Origin: Deinandra increscens subsp. villosa
Lineage: Eukaryota > Streptophyta > Magnoliopsida > Asterales > Asteraceae
NCBI GenBank assembly: GCA_039602395.1
Contig: JBCNJP010000003.1
Location: 29,395,081-29,459,080 of the forward strand
Direction: 5' to 3'
DNA: 64,000 nt
How positions within the stretch are numbered: the stretch's first letter is position 1; the number at the start of each line of letters is the position of its first letter. Below the pieces are notes generated by a model. That model ran no database searches. It saw only the letters and a program-made list of their open reading frames with translations, and was not told where the DNA came from. The position numbers and the translations under genes are program-made. Shown piece by piece: positions 1 to 11,700 of the stretch.

Positions 1-1928
1 GTGCATTTGTCAGCCCAAAAGGCATGACCAAAAATTCATAATGACCGTAGCGTGTTCTGAAGGCTGTCTTTTCGATGTCCTCCTCACGGACTCGAAGCTG
101 ATGGTAACCAGAACTTAAATCAATCTTGGAATAGTAACTGGATCCTTGAAGCTGGTCGAAAAGATCATCTATTCGTGGAAGAGGGTATCGATTCTTGATG
201 GTGACCTTGTTGAGTTCGCGGTAATCAATGCACATCCTAAATGTGCCATCCTTCTTCTTGACGAATAGTACCGGTGCTCCCCATGGTGACGAGCTAGGTC
301 TAATAAAACCTTTATCTAACAGTTCTTGCAGCTGTGTGGATAGCTCATTTAATTCGTTCACCGCTAGACGATATGGTGCATGCGCGATCGGAGCTGCTCC
401 TGGAGCGAGGTCAATCCCAAATTCTACTTGCCGATGCGGAGGAAGGCCAGGTAATTCCTCAGGAAATACCTCTGGGTAATCGCGTACGTTCGGGAAGTCT
501 TCGATTTTTCTCTCCACCCTGGTTTGGTCCGTAACTGTGGCCAGGATTGCCACGTGTCCTTTCCGAAGACACTTCTGCGCTTTAAGGTATGATATGATTC
601 CGGAGACAGCATCTCCCTTTTCGCCCTGAATCGAGAGTACTTCTCCTCCTGCTACGGGTATTCGTATGACTTTTTTTCTTGACAAACAATTTCTGCCTGA
701 TGTTTGGATAGCCAACCCATGCCCACTATCACGTCGAAACTACCGATGGTAAAAGGCATAAGGTCTATACTTAGTTTATGACCAGATAGTTCTAATGTGC
801 AGTTTTCAACCAAGTGAGTGGTGTCAAGAAGCTTACCATTTACTAATTCAACCCTGTACCTAGCTTTTAGTGGAGTTTGGGTAGCCTTAATCAACTTACA
901 GAACTTAGTCGAGATAAAACTTTTCTCAGCACCAGTATCAAATAAGACATTTGCGAAGTAGTTGTTTAGAAGAAACTTACCGGTAATGACGTTGGCATCA
1001 TTTCTTGCTTCACCAGAACCCATCACGAAAGCTCGCCCTTTGGTGCCATCTCCACTGTTTCTACCCCCATCACCGCCGTTGTTATTTTTGTTACGGTGGT
1101 TATTGTTGTTGCCAACATTGTTGTTGTTCTTACTAGAGTCGTCCTCTCTCTTTCTTTTCCCATCTAGGGCAGTTTTGGGAACCTTCATGGGTGGCAAGGT
1201 TCCTTGCTCTATGGCCTTATCAGTTAGCTTATGAGCCAGTCTGATAGTAATCTGCACATTTGCAGGGTTGGAGGCAGTGACCATCCCCTTAATTTGTGGA
1301 GCTAACCCATCCACGTACCTTTCAATCCTTTTGAAGTCAGCATCAACCACCGTAGGACATAGCACCGCGTACTCGTGGTAACGAGCGGTGTACTCTTCAA
1401 CTTCAGAACCTACCATTTTTGAGTTCTAGAATTCACCTTCCAACCTTTTGACCTGATCGCGAGGACAATACTCCTCCATCATGGCATCCTTGAATTCTTG
1501 CCTAGTAATAGCATTCGCTGCGTCGAGCCCTAACATTTGGATTTGCGCGTTCCACCAAGTGAGGGCAGCTCCCTCGAGTGTAGCGGTTGCGAAATTGACC
1601 CGACTCGCAACTGGGCAGTTTCACATTGAGAATACCTTTTCTGTTTTCTCGAGCCAACGTAACAAATCCACGGCTCCTTCATCACCCTTGAACGTGAGCG
1701 GCTTACAATCCATGTAAGTTTTGAAGGTACACTAAGCTAGCCCTTGATTTGTTTTATAAAATTATTTTTGAGAATAATTTTATAGAGTGAGAAAAAAAAT
1801 GTACTCAATTTTTCGTCTTTTCACTTAACACTGTTATTGTTTCCTTGCACTTGAGCCGCGACGAGTGCTGCCGCAACGTTTTCATTTATCAACGTTTGGA
1901 TCTGAGCTGCTGTGAGGTGTTCAGCCAC
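1..1928 (-). pseudogene. Gag-protease-RT remnant of element A
   Basis: Gag, aspartic protease and the start of reverse transcriptase can be read in order on the minus strand, but the frame is broken. The gag start codon equivalent at 1926-1928 is GTG instead of ATG, and the gag exon 1 splice donor (1828-1827) has TT instead of GT. An in-frame TAG sits at 1426-1428, just before the segment beginning MVGSEVEEY. The protease motif DTGAEKS lies near 928-939. The RT segment at the window edge reads toward the conserved PFGLTNA motif. About 0.4 kb encoding the gag zinc knuckles is missing compared with B and D, which fuses the N-rich gag tail directly to protease in one open stretch (1416-652). It is not expected to make a working polyprotein. 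Confidence 0.85.
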
Positions 1929-2220
1929 GATTTTGTTTTCCATGCAAATCATTCAAATTATTAATATACCCAATATTAATTTCATTAAGCACTAAACAAT
2001 TATTCATGCATCCATCCATCACATGACATAATTTTTAGAAACACATTGGTAAAATAATGATGTAATATCCATTACAAAATTTAAAATCCAACCATAAGGT
2101 ATCTCAGCATTTGAAAAACATTCAAAATAAAATGAACACCGAGTCAAATTTTTTTCAAAGTAACAAAGAAGACAGATTAGATCATGGATCAATAACATCT
2201 GGTTCTTCCTCCATGTCCTC

Positions 2221-2880
2221 TTAAGGCTCATCCTCAAAAGGTTCCTCTTCGAAGGGTTCCTCCTCTTCTTCCTGAACAGGAGCACCTTGAACCTGCAGGG
2301 CTGCCATTTGCACCTGGAGGGTGGCGACCTGCGCCGTAAGTGTCGCGTTGGAGTGGTGAAGAATTGCATTCGAATGTTGGAGTTCAACAATTTGATGTTG
2401 TGCTTGATGCAGTCCATGCTCCAAATCTGCTGGATTGGGTCGTGACTCAAGCTCGGTGACCCTATTACGGATACCCATTACCCCCTGGGACAAGTTGTAG
2501 TGGTAGGTATCCCGCTCCCTCTGATCAGCCCGCAATCGCTTGATTTCTCTATCGCGTTTGCGATTGCTGATGGAATTTTGTCTGGTTTCTCCAAGGGTGT
2601 TATCATACGCTGCAAATAATCCCGCAACGACCCGTTGCAAATCAAAGGGTAAGTCAACTCTGCCCGGCACATGATACATGTCAAGCAACCGATATGTTGC
2701 CGGATTCAGCCAGATGTAATCGTCTGGTGCGCGCCTATCAGGACGTATGTGCTGATCCCGAAGGAAATCCATTATTGTGTACCCAGGCTGCTCAGGCTCG
2801 CGACCTTGTTGGTTGGAGGATGATGACTGATCGTTGGCAATTTTCTTTCCCTTACCCCTCGTGTTATCGTGTGATGCCAT
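2221..2880 (-). CDS. Accessory ORF1 of chromovirus A (coiled coil)
   Basis: This is an open frame of 219 codons between the PBS and gag. I do not recognise the family. It starts MASHDNTRGKGKK, with a basic, Ser/Gln-rich N-terminus. A middle region (about residues 35-95) contains the segment YTIMDFLRDQHIRPD. A heptad-like Gln/His/Asn-rich stretch (about residues 120-195, with LQHSNA repeats) suggests a coiled coil, and the tail is highly acidic. Homologous frames occupy the same place in B (21905-22603) and D (55063-55760). In those copies the acidic tail runs on to DVIDP, so the TAA at 2221-2223 here is probably a premature stop (Gln codon to TAA) removing about 15 residues. It could be a second structural protein or an N-terminal gag module; no enzymatic motif is visible. 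Confidence 0.6.
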   Translation of the reverse strand: MASHDNTRGKGKKIANDQSSSSNQQGREPEQPGYTIMDFLRDQHIRPDRRAPDDYIWLNPATYRLLDMYHVPGRVDLPFDLQRVVAGLFAAYDNTLGETRQNSISNRKRDREIKRLRADQRERDTYHYNLSQGVMGIRNRVTELESRPNPADLEHGLHQAQHQIVELQHSNAILHHSNATLTAQVATLQVQMAALQVQGAPVQEEEEEPFEEEPFEDEP

Positions 2881-3041
2881 ACTGTCAAAACCCAGACAGA
2901 CACAAACAAAAGGAAAACAATCTAATATGGGTAATCGATTTTTAGCACGCGAAAAGAAAATGTTTTTGGGAATTGTTGTAACTAATGTTCAAAAACAGTT
3001 ACAGTTTAGAATTTTTGAAAATTCTAGTTCTCTGCAACCAA

Positions 3042-3055
3042 GGGCTCTGATACCA
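3042..3055 (-). other. Primer binding site (tRNA-iMet type), element A
   Basis: On the minus strand this reads TGGTATCAGAGCCC, which matches the standard complement of the plant initiator methionine tRNA 3' end. It lies 3 bases inside the LTR boundary at 3059, as expected for a plus-strand primer site next to the 5' LTR. Confidence 0.9.
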
Positions 3056-4588
3056 ATCTGTCACACCCCCAATTCCCACTAACGGAGTTTAACCGTGTGG
3101 GGTGTGAACCAGACTAGGACCCGAGTCATTAGTTACATTAAACATAAGTTGAGGGTTCAAAATGTAAATATATTTCCAAACGGGAAATATCAATCAGAGT
3201 TAAAGTTTAGCGGAAGCTCGTGAAAGTCATGTTGCGCAAAAACAAGCGCCCGATAAGTAAATACCAGTCCAAGTTGAAAAAGTTTTGAAAATGAATTCCC
3301 AAAATAAAAAGGTTTAGCCAACGTACGTGCCCAAAATCAGATTCTCCTAGCGTCCTGCAAAGCATGCATAAGAGCAAGTGTCAACTAATGTTGGTGAGTT
3401 CACATAAGCACATAAGTATAACTAGTATAAATATGCAGTACGAATACAACAGTCTTTATTCGTATATAAGCATGTATATTAACAGTACAATCCATATCGT
3501 AGGTAGCGAGCCTAAGTTCATGTCACTAAAACGTTCGCAACCGAAGCTGACCAATTAGTTGTAGGAATAATTCCTTACGTGGTTTGCCTTCCCCGTGTCT
3601 ACTCGATCACGGTAAGTTTAGGCTGACATTGTCCTCAGTCCGACCGCCAGTCGGGTGGTGCATCTCGTGCCCGCTGAGTGGGGTTTGTCAGACCCCAGTA
3701 GTACTACCCAATGTCCCCTCGCTATAAACTATTAACGGTTCGATAAGTAAGGACTTTCAAAGATAAGCATTTTACGTGAACATGTGATATATGTTGGATT
3801 TCTACTTTAATCATACATAAACGTTGTCGTGTTATCACCCTAACCCGGGTGTAACGTGTTTGCGTGTGTTATCGTCCAAAACCGGACGTAACGTAAAGGT
3901 TGTGAAACTCACCTTAGGGTGCGCTGCTACAATTTAGTTTAAGACTCCGAGTCTTGCGTAACTACCGAGCACCTATCGATTTTACATACGTAAGTGTGTG
4001 TCCGCACATGAGTAACATAGCCTAGACGACGATATTGATATCAAGTAATTCCAAATATGACGTAGGTAACAATTTCAATACGTGATGAAAATCGTTTGTT
4101 CGAAAGTAGTCACAAATGACATTTAATCGAGGACACAAAGATTTACAAAAATCGATGTGCGTATGTTATTACAAATAATAAATGTAGAGATCATCGGGTA
4201 CATAGATATATTCGTAAATATAAATATCGAGGTGTAGTCAAAACAATATATATATATTTATACGTCGTATCAAAATTCAAGAGTTTAAAAAAAAAGATCT
4301 TTAAAACGTACGCTTGTGTATATGTGCATGACAAATAAATCAAATATATGTTTATATATATATTTCTATGTTTAAAACTAGTTTATATTAATATAAACAA
4401 AACCATCAAGTTTTTAATTCTTTTAAATCATAGGGTTTTCATAAAATAAAAAAAAATCCAACGAGTACCTTAACGGGGTCTATGAAAACTTCACGGGTCA
4501 AGGTTTAATAGTCGTGTACTAGAAGGTTTGAGTTTTGGACCAAGAAAAAACATGGCATCTCTAAAAAAAATATTAAAATAGTAAAGAT

Positions 4589-4821
4589 GGTGGTCACGGG
4601 ACTCGAACCCGTGACCTGAAGGTTGTATGCACAGCGACTAAGCCACCACACCAGCGTTCTGTTTTGGGTTTAATATCAACCAGAAAAAGTTTTATCATTA
4701 CACAGTGGCTTGGCTGGATCATATATAACAGAAAAAAAGAAAACAGAATGGAGGCAAGGGGTTTCGAACCCGATACCTCTCGGTCTCCAGTGGAAGGCGC
4801 TAACCAGTTGTGCTACACAGG
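4589..4821 (-). other. Two tandem tRNA-like modules in LTR A
   Basis: Module 1 (4821-4750, 72 nt) has an A box TAGCACAACTG and a B box GGTTCGAAACC. Module 2 (4652-4589, 64 nt) has an A box TGGCTTAGTCG and a B box GGTTCGAGTCC. All four fit the pol III consensus. The T-arm of module 2 is a perfect stem (ACGGG/CCCGT). The acceptor stems pair poorly, so these are tRNA-like or SINE-head-like rather than good tRNA genes. Both are in the sense of the retroelement, and equivalents occur in every LTR of the group. Confidence 0.65.
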
Positions 4822-4891
4822 CGATTGTGTTTTAACCCAGCACATAGAATATATAAACTATTCTGACCCGTCATCACCTTCTTCCCCAGAA

Positions 4892-4926
4892 CTCCGGTGG
4901 CCGGAGTTTTATTCCGGTCACCGGAA
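4892..4926 (-). other. Twin CCGG hairpins in LTR A
   Basis: Two perfect inverted repeats follow one another: CTCCGGTGGCCGGAG (4892-4906) and TTCCGGTCACCGGAA (4912-4926). Equivalent pairs exist at about 15928-15961, 24620-24656, 53018-53052 and in the 3' LTR of D near 62036-62070. Their function is unknown; they lie just inside the predicted LTR intron. Confidence 0.7.
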
Positions 4927-6021
4927 AATCGCGAAATCAGAACCAACGTGAAGGTAAACGCGCGACTAACATAAAGAAGTGATTACCTCGTATCGGTGAT
5001 GAGTTTTGATGGGGTTTTTGAAGCCGAAACGAAACCCGAAAACCTCGACGCGGTCCTCCTGAAGGTGCTCCGTTTCCAATTTCGTTGCTACTAGGTTGTC
5101 TATCAGAGGGCGGCGACCACAACCATGTGCGAAGGGTGGTGAAACAGTACTTGGTTGGCCGGAATTTTGAGTTCGCCGGAAAACAACGAAAATGACGAAC
5201 TCGGGAGGTTTAGGTATCGTGATAGACACCAAATGATTGAAGGGACATAAGGTTTTGGATCAAAAATCAGTGTTAATCAATTCGAGTTCATAACCGGCGA
5301 GTAAATGGAGAATTGATTACGATGGTCGGTCGAGAGTCGGAAAACATTATTGTCGACGGTTTCTTTTTGAGTTTCAAATTAGGTTTGTAGCATTGGCAAG
5401 AACAGTCCCCCAGAGTTTATAAAATAGGGACAGAGATTCTGGTAATTACAAGTGCAGTCCCTCCAAGTTTAAATAGATACAACAAGTTTCAGAGTTAACG
5501 GAATAGGCCCCTCAAGGTTACAAAATGTTAACGAACTCACTAACGGAGTTGACGGAGGTAACTTGACGATGATTATTCGAGTGTACGGTCAAAACGTATT
5601 TAACGAACGAAGTTTTATAAAAATATAACGTATATATATTTCGCATAAAATCATAGTTATAACCCCATGACTGTATATTTTTAAATTCCTTTAAGATTAT
5701 AGAACGTTTCGTACGACTACGTGACACATCGTCACATAAAGTCATAAAATAACATGCGTATATATATATACACATATATAAATATATATCACATGAAAAT
5801 AATAAATATAATTGTCACATAAAATGACAAAACGTTTCCATGAAATCATAAAATATGATTTACATAAAATTATAAAATATAATTATTCAAGTAAGTTAAC
5901 CGACGTCTAGACTCATGTGCAATGTTCGTGTAACTATTCTAGTTAACTGAGGTAACGGACGTTATCAAAATATAACACAAGTTATTAACGGGGTTAACCT
6001 GGGAAATTGCCGGTTGTCACA

Positions 6022-6577
6022 TCATGGCTTATAAAAATGTAAATGTCAAATAACAAAAAGGAAGTGACCTGCCACAACGCGCGAGTAGATCAATTGTTAT
6101 TGACAAAACTGATAATATGAAATATTACCAATCTAATATTCATATATAGTTTGAATTATTATAATCAAATTTACTTTTATTCATATCTCCTTTTGAGCAA
6201 CCCTAATTATTACTTTCATCCATATTCTTTTAATTTACCTAATATTTTAAAACTTAATAAAAATTAGTGACCCACGCCGCAACGCGCGGGTGGTCAAATT
6301 CTTGTTATTATTAAAACACATACATACAAACATGTTATACATAATACATATATACATACAAGTCGTAAACATATACATATATACATTGAATGGACCAAAT
6401 TGACATTTATTGGACCTAACTAACCTTAATTATGCCACATTAGCCTTTATTGGGACTAAGCAAGCATCATTAGGCCCTAACAAACCATTACTCAACCTCA
6501 TTAGGATTCATTGGGCCTAAGAGAACAACATAGGCCCTAAGTGACCTTCATTGGACCTATTTGACCTTCATTGGACA
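6022..6577. other. AT-rich spacer with degenerate repeats
   Basis: No gene is visible. Two GC-rich motifs sit in otherwise AT-rich DNA, near 6072 (CAACGCGCGAG) and 6277 (CGCCGCAACGCGCGGG). The second half (about 6395-6577) is a degenerate repeat built on CATTGGACCTAA and ACCTTCATTGG units of irregular spacing. It ends directly at the LTR of element E. Confidence 0.5.
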
Positions 6578-6949
6578 TGTAAGGACACGGAATGATCTTA
6601 TTACTGCGTGAATCAATCAATCTAGTAAACACAAGAAAGTAAATAAGAGATTTCTTATTGAATCACACTAGATTACAAAGAACTCTCTCTGGTTTCTCTC
6701 TCTAGAACACACACAGAAAGGTGTAGAATGACTCAGAGTCTTAAGCTCACATTCTAACACAATCCTATTTATAGTAGCAACATATAAGCCTGCGTACCAT
6801 GTGACGGACCAATTGGTATGGGCCTAGCAATTAGCACGGCGTACCAGATGGTACGACCACCTTGGTATGTTGACACACAGACTCACTAACACACGCTCAC
6901 TTAGATACAATACACAAGACACTCTATAGCATAGGAATATGCTCTAACA
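6578..6949 (-). repeat. 3' LTR of element E
   Basis: On the minus strand it runs from TGTTAGAGCATATTCC to CCTTACA. It contains a minus-strand TATA box CTATAAATAGG at 6764-6774 and several copies of the GTACCA/GGACCA motif that also fills the leader of this element. The adjacent AAGGGGGTTTG is the likely polypurine tract. Confidence 0.75.
6764..6774 (-). promoter_or_regulatory. TATA box in LTR of element E
   Basis: The minus strand reads CTATAAATAGG, a near-perfect plant TATA box in the element-sense direction inside the LTR. Similar boxes occur in the neighbouring copia LTRs at about 42380-42391 and 42898-42909. Confidence 0.6.
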
Positions 6950-8744
6950 AACCCCCTTAACGTGTAGTGTATCTATGCTAACTAAACTTCAGTCTGCAAT
7001 CTTCAGCATCACTGCATCTGATCTTCAACTTGAAATTTCATGTCAGCATGAGAGCTTGCATGGTTGGATCACTCTTGAATAATTTTTGAAATTCAAGATC
7101 CATTTGTGAAAGATACTTCAAACTCCCCCTTTCACCATGCTTGAGTCTTGACACATAGAACCTGCAATTTCAGAAGACAAAAACACAGTTTCCTTTTTCT
7201 TTTATAAACTAATTTAATTTTGGCGCAAAACTTCTCTTCGAGAATCTAAGATATAGATTTGAAAATTGATTTCGTATCATATGTCGATCGGTCGAAAACA
7301 AATAAGAAACAAAATCTTTTTGGCTTTTTGAAACTTTATATCAAAACACACCGAAAATCTTTTTGATTTTTAAGTTTATGCTAAAACACACCAAAAAACG
7401 TTTTGTATTTTTCAGATATGAAACATAAATGCAATACATAATCAGACACTATTTTTGTCTTTTGCAAGAAAGATCACAACTTGGGATCATATTGAACATA
7501 ACATGTTGAACTACACTTCAATTTCAATTACTTCAGCACACAAGTCGTGTCGATTGCTGGTATAATTTGTCCATTTTAAACTCAGGCACAATCATACTCA
7601 TAACATCTGGATATGTTAAGGTATTGATTAGATTTGCTTTGACCAGTGTACCCCACACTATCAGACATACTCAGATATGCTTTTTATATCACACTTTGTG
7701 ATTTCACTTGTGATTTTACACATAGTGATTGTATTTTCACGATAAAGTCAATTGTGTTCCATGCAAAAAGAAATAAGAACGCTAAATCGTCTACCTTAAG
7801 GTCGATCTTTCGATACGCAGATAAGGCTTCGAATTTAACAAAATAAGAAAATAAAACATGTTGAAATTGTATAATCCAACAACGATCAGGTCGGTCTTGT
7901 GGACACGTAGAGAAAGTCCGATGAATTATACGATACACCAAAGAAAATAAAGCAGAACGTCAAACGAACAACCATCAGGTCGATCTTTCGATACACAGAG
8001 AAAGTCTGATCGTTTGACAAAATAAAGAAAATCAAACAAGTTTAAATCTTTGCAAAATGAACACATGTATACACAGTGACTTCTAATTTTCTTTTTCACA
8101 CATCTTTTTCTTGATATCTTGAGATACACATCAAGAGTGTTGTCCACTTGGTCAAGCATTAGTATGTAATATTTATATCACATATGAATACTTTCTGATT
8201 TAATGTCGAGCTTACCAAGCACACCGAACAATGATCTTATGGCTTTTTCATCTATTTTATCCATGAGTCAGACACGTAAGCCATTGTACCATCATTTCCC
8301 AATTATGCCGGAGACACATTTTTCAATGTTTTTGTATTTTTCCGTTTTTCAATGTTTTTGTATTTTTCTAGTTTTTCTCCCCCTTAAAATGAAAACTCTA
8401 TTTTTGGATTTTTTATTTTAATAAAAACACAAAGACACTATTTTTGGTTTTTCAATTTTCTCCCCCTAAACTACATACGGGATGTAAAAGAAAGAAAATT
8501 GACCTTCCGACATGGATACCTTTCAGTTTTAGCTTTCAGAAAAAATTCAGTTTTTGAAATTTGATATCACTTGTAATTTAAATTAAATCAGCAGAATACT
8601 TCTCCATCAGCAACTTTTCAATCACCGATAGGTCTTCTAGAAGTACCTACACACTCGTCAAACACATCAGTTCATAAATGACCCGAAGCGAATCGCTTAT
8701 GGTCGGCCAGTGTCTTGGTTTCCTTTTGAAACCACTTTAGGTTT
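6950..8744 (-). other. Non-coding 3' internal region of element E
   Basis: About 1.8 kb lies between the gag stop and the 3' LTR, where pol would be expected. I see no conserved protease (DSG), integrase, RT (YVDD) or RNase H motif on either strand. The region is AT-rich, with two similar segments around 7785-7820 and 7975-8020 (shared core GGTCGATCTTTCGATAC). Confidence 0.6.
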
Positions 8745-11700
8745 CTAGTTTTGTTGTTTTTGTAAATTAGCATTTGATGAACCAGACACAATTGATTGTG
8801 ACGAACAACCTACATATGAAACATTTTGAAACTGAGGAATAAATCTCCCTTGAGTTTTGGAAAATGTAGGTTGTGGATATTCATCAAATACTCCGCCATG
8901 TTCGTCAATGAATCTTGATTTGGCAGTTTTACCAACATATGGAACCTTTCTTCTTCTTTCATTAGAAGCAATAGAAACCGGACAATCTTGTGCCATATGC
9001 CCTTTTTGTCGGCAATTATAACACAAGCGATTGTTTACATTTCGCCTTTTGGGAATCTGCAAAGCTTCACAAAAATTAGTATCTCCAAAATGATCATAAA
9101 CTGAATCAAAAACCTGATATCGATGATCATGAACCTATTTTGATGTCGGGCTCTTTGGAGTAGAAGTTGAACCTCCAGAAGAAAATTTAGCACTTTGTTT
9201 CTTCTTGATCTTTGGAGCACCATCAGATTTGATAAAGACCTCAGCTATTTTCTCAGAATCCACACAGTGAAGTGGAAACTCCTTATCAGAGAATATTTGA
9301 TCTGAACCTTTAAGTTTATAAAATATTTCAGGTTAAACCTTTTCAACATGAAGTACCGCCTTCTTCACTTTCTTTAAACTGACTTTCTTCAATTTTTGTT
9401 CTTTTTGAGCTTGAGAAGTACCAACAGCAACACTTTTTCCATTGAAACCCAAACCAACATGTTTACCCGGTAACTTCTCTTCAGAACGAGATACTTTGTG
9501 TCCATTCTTCGCAAGACGAGTAAATTCAGCTTTCACTTTACCAACATTCTTTTGTTGATAGAAGATAGTCTCATCAATATCCGTAAGAGAACTCACCTTC
9601 TCAGATGAACGTGCTGATTTTTCTTCTTTCAGTAACAGAAGAATCAAACACAACCTTTTCAATTTTCTGTTCTTTTTGCGACTTCACAACCTTTCTTTCA
9701 TCAGATTTCTTATCAACAAACTGAGAATAATCACTCGTTTCTACCTTTTCCTTCAGGTCATTCATACTCTCCTTCAGACTACCTGGTGATGAAACTGTCT
9801 TTGTAAACATTTTCTCAAAATTGTCATCTTTGGCTAAGAAACTTGTAAAAGATTGTGAGTTAGTAACATTATTCAAAAGACGCTTTGGATCAATGACTTC
9901 AACTTTCAGATCAGAAATCTTTTGTTGAGCATCAGCCAATTCCTTTTCTGTTGCAATCAATTTCTTTGCCACTTTATGCGTTTCATATTTTTGCAATATC
10001 AACTCATCAAGTCCAGCCAATAATTCCTTCTTCAGCTTATCTCCATTTCTTTTCTGAATATCCTAATTGGCATTTTGCAGCTTGTTCACTCTAACCAACT
10101 CCCTCTTCTCATCAAGTAAGTTTTCCATATCAATATGATAGGATTGGATCTTAGTAGCTTGTTCATCAGAAAGTTTAGTAAGAGTATCAAGTATGGACTT
10201 GGATTTGTCAAAAAGATTTTGAAAATCATTTGTGGTATCCTCTGCTTCATCCTTCCATTTCTTCACCTCTTTGAGTAATTCAACATTTTCTTCAGATAAT
10301 TTTGTAAATTTATGTTCAAACTCCTTTTCAAGACTTTGAAATTTTAATTCTTTCTCAACAACCTCTTCCTGAAAATCTGAAAACAGATCTTTTTGAGATG
10401 AAAGTTCTTGAATTTGATCTTCCAACTTCATCTGGTTACCTATCAACTCTTCTATCTTCTTTTTATTTTCATCAACCAACAACTCATGTTCCTTTATCAA
10501 TCCTTGAATCTTCTTGTCTTTCTGAGAACAAAACTCACAAACAGATTCATAGCCACTGTTTTAAGAATTACTTATTTCAGATTCCGAATCAGTTACTTCT
10601 ACTTCGTCATCACTATGCACAATTTGAGCAACAAACGCAGATTCGAACAAAAAATGCAGACTCATCAGGAAAGTCGAGTAGACCAATCATAAACTTTATT
10701 CGATGTTTGTGCTTTTAACTCAGTAGTAATAGCAGTTAAAGCAATTTGAGGATTAGAAGTTCGTCCCAAATCATATTGTTTATCGACTTGAGAAACCAAA
10801 GTTGTTGGAGACTTTGATGAAGATGCAGTTGAGTTTGAACATTCATGAGCTAAATGTCCAAAATTAGAACATTTGAAACATTTTACCTTTGATTTATATA
10901 CTCCAACCTTGCCATCCGGATTTAAACTTTGGAATCCGGTTTTCTTCCTGAATCTTTTAACTCTTTGGGCTAACATTGCAAGTTGCCAATTAATATCCAC
11001 TTGTTCAAGATTATCCAGATCGATCTGATCAAAATCTTCTTCAATCAGATTAGATGTTGTCAAACCACCATTTAGCAATCCATAATATGAAGATCATAAA
11101 GCAGAAATTAATGCCAAATGTTCATCAAGTGTTTTTGCAGAAAACGCAGTCTGACTTGAATGATTTGGATCAGTGAAATTACACCCTCTTGAAGAATTTC
11201 CAGAATTTCCTGATTCATGACTAGCAACAAATGCTGTTGGAGTTGGATTTGATGAATCAAAACCAAATGATTTAGACTTTGCATTAATACTTGCAGAATT
11301 TGACCATAATATAACTCAGGGTTTTGTAGTTGAGCAGTTGATTTGTTTGACATCATCATTTCTATTTCTCTAGCATGAAACTTTCCAGATAAATCATGAA
11401 ATGACAATGTTGAGTATTCCTTATCATGAGTAAGCAGTAGAACATAATTCTCCCACTTTTCTGTTAAAACTTCTAGCAATTTCTCCTTTAACTCCTCTTC
11501 TGTCTTCTATATTTTAACCACTTTTATTTCACTTATCAGATGTGAAAATCTGGTAGGAATATTTTCTTTCTCATAGTGTTGAAAATTTTCAAATTCTTTG
11601 TTCAGCATTTTTCGTCTACTCTTTTTGTATTGATCATTGCCTTCGCAACTTGCAGATAATGCATCCCATAATTGTTTACTGTTCTTGCAAGTACTGAATT

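Larger units (their letters stand above)
1..6021 (-). mobile_element. Ty3/gypsy chromovirus A, 5' part
   Basis: This is a minus-strand LTR retrotransposon cut by the left edge of the window. Reading down the minus strand, the order is a 5' LTR (6021 to 3059), an initiator-Met type PBS, an accessory ORF1, gag, protease and the N-terminal part of reverse transcriptase. It is the same family as element B (14126-25792) and related to D (51876-63503), judged by near-identical protein segments and shared LTR blocks. The 3' half and 3' LTR lie outside the window, so its target duplication cannot be checked. The Tekay/Del-type chromovirus assignment is inferred from the gag and RT sequence and from the chromodomain in the sibling copies. 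Confidence 0.9.
3059..6021 (-). repeat. 5' LTR of chromovirus A (2963 bp)
   Basis: On the minus strand the LTR begins TGTGACAACCGGC and ends GGGTGTGACA, giving TG...CA ends. It carries the blocks found in all five LTRs of this group. These are an AT-rich first third, a splice-donor-like GAG/GTAATC (junction 4987/4986), twin CCGG hairpins (4892-4926), two tRNA-like modules (4750-4821 and 4589-4652), an AT-rich middle, a GC-rich conserved island (about 3610-3740), and a strong acceptor-like TTTGCAG/G (junction 3355/3354). The sequence immediately outside, at 6022, differs from the internal polypurine sequence, confirming this as the outer edge. Confidence 0.9.

Noticed and set aside
3364..3558. 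64-codon frame MHKSKCQLMLVSS, repeated at 14430, 23086 and (minus) 54380-54637, always antisense to its element
   Set aside because: It lies in the conserved end of the LTRs and overlaps the acceptor-like site. Differences between copies change amino acids freely (N/V, S/R, L/F). DNA conservation explains it better than a gene.
4589..4652. Bona fide tRNA gene
   Set aside because: A and B boxes and the T-arm are good, but the acceptor stem pairs at only four of seven positions and the anticodon arm is not convincing. It is described as tRNA-like instead.
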